Origin: Myxococcales bacterium | Lineage (GTDB): Bacteria; Myxococcota; Polyangia; HGW-17; SLPX01 | Assembly (NCBI GenBank): GCA_007131745.1 | Contig: SLPX01000281.1 | Location: 1 to 9,585, forward strand | Reading direction: 5' to 3' | Length of the DNA stretch: 9,585 nucleotides | Shown here: piece by piece, positions 5,918 to 9,585 of the stretch | Layout of the letters: every line of letters begins with the position of its first letter | How positions within the stretch are numbered: position 1 is the first letter of the stretch | The notes under the pieces: model-generated | The model's database searches: none | The model's input: the letters and a program-made list of their open reading frames with translations, nothing else | Told to the model about the DNA's origin: nothing | Program-made: the position numbers and the translations under genes

Positions 5918-7468
5918 CTACACCTTATCTCCTGATGAGGGTGTTTCCCCCCTGCAACCCGTCCAGTCCGTATGAAATAACATTCCACTCGGACGATCGA
6001 CCCTCTCATATTGATGCGCACCAAAGTAATCACGCTGAGCCTGCAACAAGTTGATGGGAAGACGCCCATTTCTCAAGCCATCATAATAACACAGCGCCGC
6101 GGACATCGCAGGCGCCCAGACTCCGTGCATGACCGCGGTGGACACAACGCGCCTCCAGGCAGTTTGTAATTTGCCGACCTTTTCTTGAAAAAAAGGATCC
6201 AGCAACAGGTTTTCCAGCTTCGGATTCAAAGAAAAAGCCTGCTGGATTTTCTCTAAAAACGCGGAGCGGACAATGCACCCCCCTCTCCAGAGAAGCGCTA
6301 TATCGCCGCAGTTCAATTGCCAATCATATTTGCGGGACCCCTCAAGCATAAGCGCAAAGCCCTGCGCGAATGAGACTATTTTGGACGCATAAAGAGCCTT
6401 TTCCAAGTCACGCAAAAATTCATCATCCTTCCCTTTTTCCATACTCCGACATTTATCCCCCCTTTGCCCCGCCATGATGCACAGCGACTCCTGCAGCGCT
6501 TTCGAAGCATCAACCCGCAGGTCCTTCAATGCCGACAAGCTTCTGGCATTAACCGCCTCACTTATCACCGTGAGCGGAGTTCCAGTCTCAAGGGCTGCAG
6601 CGATTGCCCATTTCCCTGTCCCTTTCTGCCCGGCGACATCCAATATTTTGTCCACCAAAGGCAAACCATCCACGTCTTTGAACGAAAGAATATCCGCGGT
6701 AATCTCAACAAGATAACCATTCAAATCCCCTTCGTTCCATCTCCTGAAGACATTTTGCATTTCCTCCGCTTGCATCCCCAAAAGATCTTTCATCATCCCG
6801 TAGGCTTCACAGATGAGCTGCATTTCCCCATATTCAATTCCGTTATGAACCATTTTTACAAAATGCCCCGCGCCGTCTTCCCCCACCCAGTTACAGCACC
6901 TCGCAATGCATCCTTGCGCAACTCCTCCCGCTGCCGCCGTCTCCACGGTCTCTTCCCCTGCCCGGGCCGCAATCGCCCGAAAAATGGGTTCTATTTGTTG
7001 CCACGCTTTCGGAGATCCGCCCAACATAATCGAAGGACCGCGCAATGCTCCTTCCTCCCCTCCTGACACTCCCGCTCCCACGAAAAACAGACCCTTTGAT
7101 TCCAGGTATTCAGTTCGACGGATTGTATCCGCAAAATGAGAATTCCCCCCGTCGATCAAAATATCTCCACTATCCAATAATGGGATCAAAGCATCTATCA
7201 ACTCATCGACGGGATCCCCCGCCCTTACCATCATCATGATCTTGCGGGGCACCGAAAGCGTCTTTACGAAATCCACAAGTTCTTTTGAGCCTATAAACCT
7301 CCTTTCTCTTCCCCGCCCGTTCATAAACCTCTCCACCACCCCCTCTTCAACGCCCGCCAAAGTGCGGTTGAAAACCGCCACTGTAAACCCTTTGCTTTCC
7401 ATATTAAGTGCCAGATTTTCGCCCATCACTGCCAAGCCGATTATCCCTATGTCCGCAATCGTTTTCAT
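5918..7468 (-). CDS. gnd: 6-phosphogluconate dehydrogenase, decarboxylating, long tetradomain form with two insertions
   Basis: The enzyme oxidatively decarboxylates 6-phosphogluconate to ribulose 5-phosphate in the cytosolic pentose-phosphate pathway. The N-terminal Rossmann motif is GIIGLAVMGENLALNM (8-23), with FNRT (33-36) as the usual NADP-preferring loop. Substrate and catalytic residues are present: SGG (135-137), K205, H208, N209, E212 and Y213 in VKMVHNGIEY, GTGKWA (283-288), and R479 and H485 in RDYFGAH. The last two come from the partner subunit in known structures. At 516 residues it is longer than the familiar enzymes of about 470-480. Comparison with the sheep numbering (S128, K183, R446, H452) indicates about 15 extra residues between SGG and K205, and about 11 between K205 and R479. 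The ATG overlaps the upstream PAP2 stop (ATGA), and GGAG lies 5 nt before it. The kinase gene follows 50 bp downstream. All catalytic residues are intact, so activity is expected. Confidence 0.95.
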   Translation of the reverse strand: MKTIADIGIIGLAVMGENLALNMESKGFTVAVFNRTLAGVEEGVVERFMNGRGRERRFIGSKELVDFVKTLSVPRKIMMMVRAGDPVDELIDALIPLLDSGDILIDGGNSHFADTIRRTEYLESKGLFFVGAGVSGGEEGALRGPSIMLGGSPKAWQQIEPIFRAIAARAGEETVETAAAGGVAQGCIARCCNWVGEDGAGHFVKMVHNGIEYGEMQLICEAYGMMKDLLGMQAEEMQNVFRRWNEGDLNGYLVEITADILSFKDVDGLPLVDKILDVAGQKGTGKWAIAAALETGTPLTVISEAVNARSLSALKDLRVDASKALQESLCIMAGQRGDKCRSMEKGKDDEFLRDLEKALYASKIVSFAQGFALMLEGSRKYDWQLNCGDIALLWRGGCIVRSAFLEKIQQAFSLNPKLENLLLDPFFQEKVGKLQTAWRRVVSTAVMHGVWAPAMSAALCYYDGLRNGRLPINLLQAQRDYFGAHQYERVDRPSGMLFHTDWTGCRGETPSSGDKV

Positions 7469-8478
7469 GTTGACTCCATTCTTTCAACAGCCGTCCCGGA
7501 TAGGCCGACTCGATGGAAAATGCGCGGCGCCAACCCTGAAATCCAAAACCCGGCCAGGGCCGTACCCACGAAGCGGTATATGTTCAGAAGAACCCTCCCA
7601 TCAGGCTGATAGCTCTCAGAGACATACCACATGAAGACAAGCACAATGGAGCCCACCATTACCCTGAGGAACTTCTTCAACCAAGAACCTTCGACTCCTC
7701 CGACCTGTCCTCTTCCCACCGCAATAAGCCCGATCACGAAACCGCAAAATACCCCTGCAGCTTTCACCAACCCTCGAAGAACATCAAAAGCAGCGGGGTC
7801 AACCGCTCTATCCACACCGGCAAATGTTTGTGGCGCGTTTTCCACCCAAACAGAAGAAAAACGAAAACCCGAAAACCAAGTCTCCACCAAAACGCCGACT
7901 CCAATGGTGGCCAAGGAGAATACCACCACCGCGCCAACCTGAACTCCCACAGAACAACCTTCAAACCATCTCAAAACCGGCTCCTCGGCGCGCATGACCC
8001 CCCAAGCCACCAGAAAGCCCAAACAAACCCCGATCATTACCTGGCCGACAGAATGAACTCCCAACACGATCCGGCTGAACCCCATAAGCAAAACAAATAC
8101 CCCTACTGCTAAATAGACAACTCTTTTTCGGATGGTAAGGGCGACCTCTCCCGAAACTGAGGCTGCGCTTTGTGCGTGCCCTGAAGGCATACCAAAGCTC
8201 TGCTGACTCCCAAACCCCCGGATATTTTCGCTTACCCAATATGGTCGCGGCGCTCGAAAAACTGATTTCAACATTGAGTTTAAACCAGCCGACAGTATGA
8301 GAATCAAGAACAACCGCGCGCCCCACCGCCGATCAAAGCACCAATAAAGCAACGCCGCCGCAAAAACATACACCGGCCCGTTCCCAAACCAGCTTATCAC
8401 CCGCATCGACTGAATAAGCCATTCCCCTTGACTTTGCAGCCACAAAATAACTTCTTCCTGCAAACCTCCCGGAGTCAT
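7465..8478 (-). CDS. PAP2-family integral-membrane phosphatase
   Basis: PAP2 enzymes remove phosphate from membrane lipids such as phosphatidate or undecaprenyl pyrophosphate, with the active site on the outer leaflet. Counted from ATG 8478 (337 residues), the three motifs are K71-x6-R78-P79, PSGH (98-101), and S135-R136-x5-H142. The motif-3 Asp often found four residues after the His is Gln146. A His-Gln-Val version is known from glucose-6-phosphatase, so this need not abolish activity. About eight hydrophobic segments are visible (roughly 33-47, 54-70, 118-137, 143-163, 178-198, 236-256, 272-287 and 301-318). The last three follow an insert of about 35 polar residues and extend beyond the six-helix core. 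A TTG at 8481 gives a reading one residue longer, but the AGAAG ribosome-binding sequence (8484-8488) is 5 nt from the ATG and only 2 nt from the TTG. The stop overlaps the gnd start, implying translational coupling. The lipid or other substrate cannot be assigned. Confidence 0.88.
   Translation of the reverse strand: MTPGGLQEEVILWLQSQGEWLIQSMRVISWFGNGPVYVFAAALLYWCFDRRWGARLFLILILSAGLNSMLKSVFRAPRPYWVSENIRGFGSQQSFGMPSGHAQSAASVSGEVALTIRKRVVYLAVGVFVLLMGFSRIVLGVHSVGQVMIGVCLGFLVAWGVMRAEEPVLRWFEGCSVGVQVGAVVVFSLATIGVGVLVETWFSGFRFSSVWVENAPQTFAGVDRAVDPAAFDVLRGLVKAAGVFCGFVIGLIAVGRGQVGGVEGSWLKKFLRVMVGSIVLVFMWYVSESYQPDGRVLLNIYRFVGTALAGFWISGLAPRIFHRVGLSGTAVERMEST
7474..7477 (-). promoter_or_regulatory. Ribosome-binding site of gnd inside the PAP2 gene end
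   Basis: GGAG occurs 5 nt before the gnd ATG, within the last codons of the PAP2 gene. Together with the 4-nt ATGA overlap, this lets ribosomes terminating on PAP2 re-initiate on gnd. Confidence 0.65.
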
Positions 8479-8629
8479 CAATACTTCTTTTTCGTTTCAT
8501 TTCTGTGTTCGCAAAACTCGGTCATCCACGATTTTCAAGTCACATACACAGATTTCCGTAAATCCCATCCGAGTCTCTCTGATTATCCTCCAAACTCACC
8601 CTCAAAACGTTGTTATCAGCAATGCTGCC

Positions 8630-8646
8630 TGTCAAGGCAATTGACA
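8630..8646. promoter_or_regulatory. Inverted repeat TGTCAA-5-TTGACA near the centre of the divergent region
   Basis: The arms TGTCAA (8630-8635) and TTGACA (8641-8646) are perfectly complementary and separated by GGCAA. Each arm reads TTGACA, the consensus -35 hexamer, pointing outward on its own strand. No acceptable -10 box lies 16-18 bp from either arm. An operator for a dimeric regulator is therefore as likely as a pair of -35 elements. It sits 151 and 167 bp from the two flanking starts. Confidence 0.35.
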
Positions 8647-8802
8647 ATAAAAAAAGACAATCCGACACCCGGTTTTTCAATCCATCCCCTTTTCCCCCTG
8701 CATCTATCGTTTTGTGTATTATTGAAAAGAATGTCACCATAGGTCTTGCTTGTTATCGCCAAAAAGACACGCACGCGACAAACGGTGGTTGCCGGGAAAA
8801 AG

Positions 8803-8809
8803 TAAGGTG
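8803..8809 (+). promoter_or_regulatory. Shine-Dalgarno supporting the 8814 start
   Basis: TAAGGTG ends 4 nt before ATG 8814, with its AAGG core 6 nt away, and is the best ribosome-binding match in this stretch. The alternative ATG at 8910 has only GAGAAG at a long 10-nt spacing. Confidence 0.55.
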
Positions 8810-8813
8810 AAAA

Positions 8814-9542
8814 ATGCTTCGTACGATTTCTGCGTTTTTTTTGCACTCTTGCTGTTTTCGCAGCCTGTTCGGCTTGCATTTCGACCAATCTTTGAGAAGA
8901 TTTGTTTTTATGAAATGTTTTTTATTCTCTTTCGTGTTTGTCTTTGTGCCGTGCAAGTTTTTAGCATGCAGCAGGAACGCACGGGAGACCCGCACCGAGG
9001 TGGCCGGCGGTTTGCGAACAAGGTCACCGGATGAAACAAAGTCTCCCGGTGAAACCGGCAAAAAAAATGAACACGAAGTTCCATACAACCGAGAGAATCA
9101 AACAAGCGCTGCGCCGAACTGGAACGTTGAGCAAACGTTCGCCGGCCACAGCGCATCGGAAAAAGCGAGTCCGCCGTTGCTTCTCAATGACGATGAATGG
9201 TGGGTTTTATGGGACACAAGAAGAACAGAGACCTATACACCGGCGATATGGCGGCAAAGCGGAGAGATACTTCGTGTGAAAAGAGTGAGCGACAAGATTG
9301 CAATCCTCCACGGCAAACAAACGGCGTTTATTTGCGATGCAGAACCTGCATGGCAGTTGGTCGATGCAAGAACAAACGGCAAAGAGCTCGACTTGCGCTG
9401 CCGATCATTGGAGGAAAACACTTCCTGCGGCGCTCTGCTGAGATGGGATGGTCATAAATTGGTCCCGATAATAAGTGGTTGGTCGGCCGGAGTTCACGAC
9501 GGCGATACCAAATCAATGGACACCTACGAAGACGAAGAGTGA
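8814..9542 (+). CDS. Unrecognised secreted or lipoprotein-like protein
   Basis: I do not recognise a family. From ATG 8814 the product has 242 residues. A second in-frame ATG at 8910 (Met33) begins MKCFLFSFVFVFVPCKFLAC, which looks like a short lipoprotein signal ending at Cys52, although FLAC is a loose lipobox. Ribosome-binding evidence favours 8814 and signal-peptide evidence favours 8910, so the start is unsettled. Residues about 53-120 are polar and low in order (Glu, Thr, Ser, Asn, Pro). Residues about 122-228 look like a compact beta-rich domain with many aromatics (DDEWWVLWDT, AEPAWQLVDA, LLRWDGHKLVPI) and cysteines at 174, 196 and 205. The C-terminus is acidic (TYEDEE). The 5' part is T-rich compared with the rest. 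An envelope location is inferred from the hydrophobic start only, and function is unknown. The stop overlaps a possible GTG start of a further gene. Confidence 0.6.
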   Translation: MLRTISAFFLHSCCFRSLFGLHFDQSLRRFVFMKCFLFSFVFVFVPCKFLACSRNARETRTEVAGGLRTRSPDETKSPGETGKKNEHEVPYNRENQTSAAPNWNVEQTFAGHSASEKASPPLLLNDDEWWVLWDTRRTETYTPAIWRQSGEILRVKRVSDKIAILHGKQTAFICDAEPAWQLVDARTNGKELDLRCRSLEENTSCGALLRWDGHKLVPIISGWSAGVHDGDTKSMDTYEDEE

Positions 9543-9585
9543 ACAACGACGAAAAAGCGCGAAAAAGCAGGGACGGGGAAAGTGA
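9539..9585 (+). CDS. Possible start of a further gene, cut by the window edge
   Basis: GTG at 9539 overlaps the preceding stop as GTGA and opens a frame without stops to the edge, reading MNNDEKARKSRDGES. A hydrophilic N-terminus and a 4-nt overlap are typical of tightly linked genes. However, only 15 codons are visible, the purine-rich sequence before it (GACGAAGA) is a poor Shine-Dalgarno, and a 47-nt open frame is weak evidence. Two near-copies of CGAAAAAGC (9550-9558 and 9560-9568) lie inside. Confidence 0.3.
   Translation, partial: MNNDEKARKSRDGES

Larger units (their letters stand above)
8479..8813. other. Divergent intergenic region, probably holding promoters for both directions
   Basis: About 335 bp separate the minus-strand PAP2 start from the plus-strand gene at 8814. 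The stretch has a pyrimidine-rich run (about 8671-8699), an A-rich run (8647-8655), and a TATTAT at 8717-8722 that matches a -10 box in 5 of 6 bases but lacks a -35 at the right distance. A palindrome lies near the centre. Small open frames here have no coding character or ribosome-binding sites I trust. I could not place either promoter with confidence. Confidence 0.5.

Noticed and set aside
5421..5975. A 184-codon plus-strand open frame opposite the kinase and end of gnd
   Set aside because: It spans two confidently assigned minus-strand genes and their junction; the composition is that of a shadow frame.
6464..7066. A 200-codon plus-strand open frame opposite gnd
   Set aside because: It is fully antisense to a gene with all 6-phosphogluconate dehydrogenase motifs intact, and its peptide shows no domain pattern.
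8610..8810. A 66-codon plus-strand frame in the divergent intergenic region
   Set aside because: No convincing ribosome-binding site, no recognisable sequence, and it crosses the palindrome and pyrimidine-rich non-coding stretch.
9550..9568. Two adjacent near-copies of CGAAAAAGC
   Set aside because: Two 9-bp copies in an A-rich purine stretch are too short and too few to call a repeat array.

Overview
The window reads as chromosomal DNA from a diderm (Gram-negative) bacterium. Evidence is an OmpA-type peptidoglycan-anchored outer-membrane protein, a TonB-dependent receptor, and one or two predicted lipoproteins. The wording of the OmpA domain and of the receptor plug resembles deltaproteobacterial-type lineages (Myxococcota, Desulfobacterota and relatives), but this is recollection of family style and not a search result. 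Base composition looks close to balanced. No tRNA, rRNA, CRISPR array, insertion sequence, phage gene or intrinsic terminator could be supported.

Left block, plus strand (1-4754). A 5'-truncated outer-membrane protein with an OmpA domain is followed after 24 nt by a GTG-started TonB-dependent receptor with a clear Shine-Dalgarno, so these two are probably one operon. Both proteins carry long, strongly acidic linkers. The receptor's linker contains four tandem 21-bp / 7-residue repeats. After a 169-bp gap comes a predicted lipoprotein with a gluzincin-like zinc-protease signature (HEQLH, then a Trp and a Glu 11 residues later). This block looks like an envelope and uptake module, but its substrate cannot be read from the sequence.

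Middle block, minus strand (8478 down to 4785). Three genes run in one direction: a PAP2-family membrane phosphatase, a 6-phosphogluconate dehydrogenase (start overlapping the PAP2 stop by ATGA), and a PfkB-family kinase most like 2-keto-3-deoxygluconate kinase. This is a sugar-acid and pentose-phosphate metabolism operon headed by a membrane lipid-type phosphatase. The dehydrogenase has two insertions, about 15 and 11 residues, relative to the classical enzyme. The kinase gene converges on the metallopeptidase gene with only 30 bp between stops.

Right block (8479-9585). A divergent intergenic region of about 335 bp contains a near-central inverted repeat whose two arms each read TTGACA outward. 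A plus-strand gene for an unrecognised secreted or lipoprotein-like protein follows. Its last codons overlap a possible GTG start of a further gene cut by the window edge.

I do not see a clearly undescribed multi-gene system. The points most worth following are the acidic-linker OmpA/receptor pair with its metallopeptidase neighbour, the insertions in the dehydrogenase, the PAP2-gnd coupling, and the unrecognised right-end protein.
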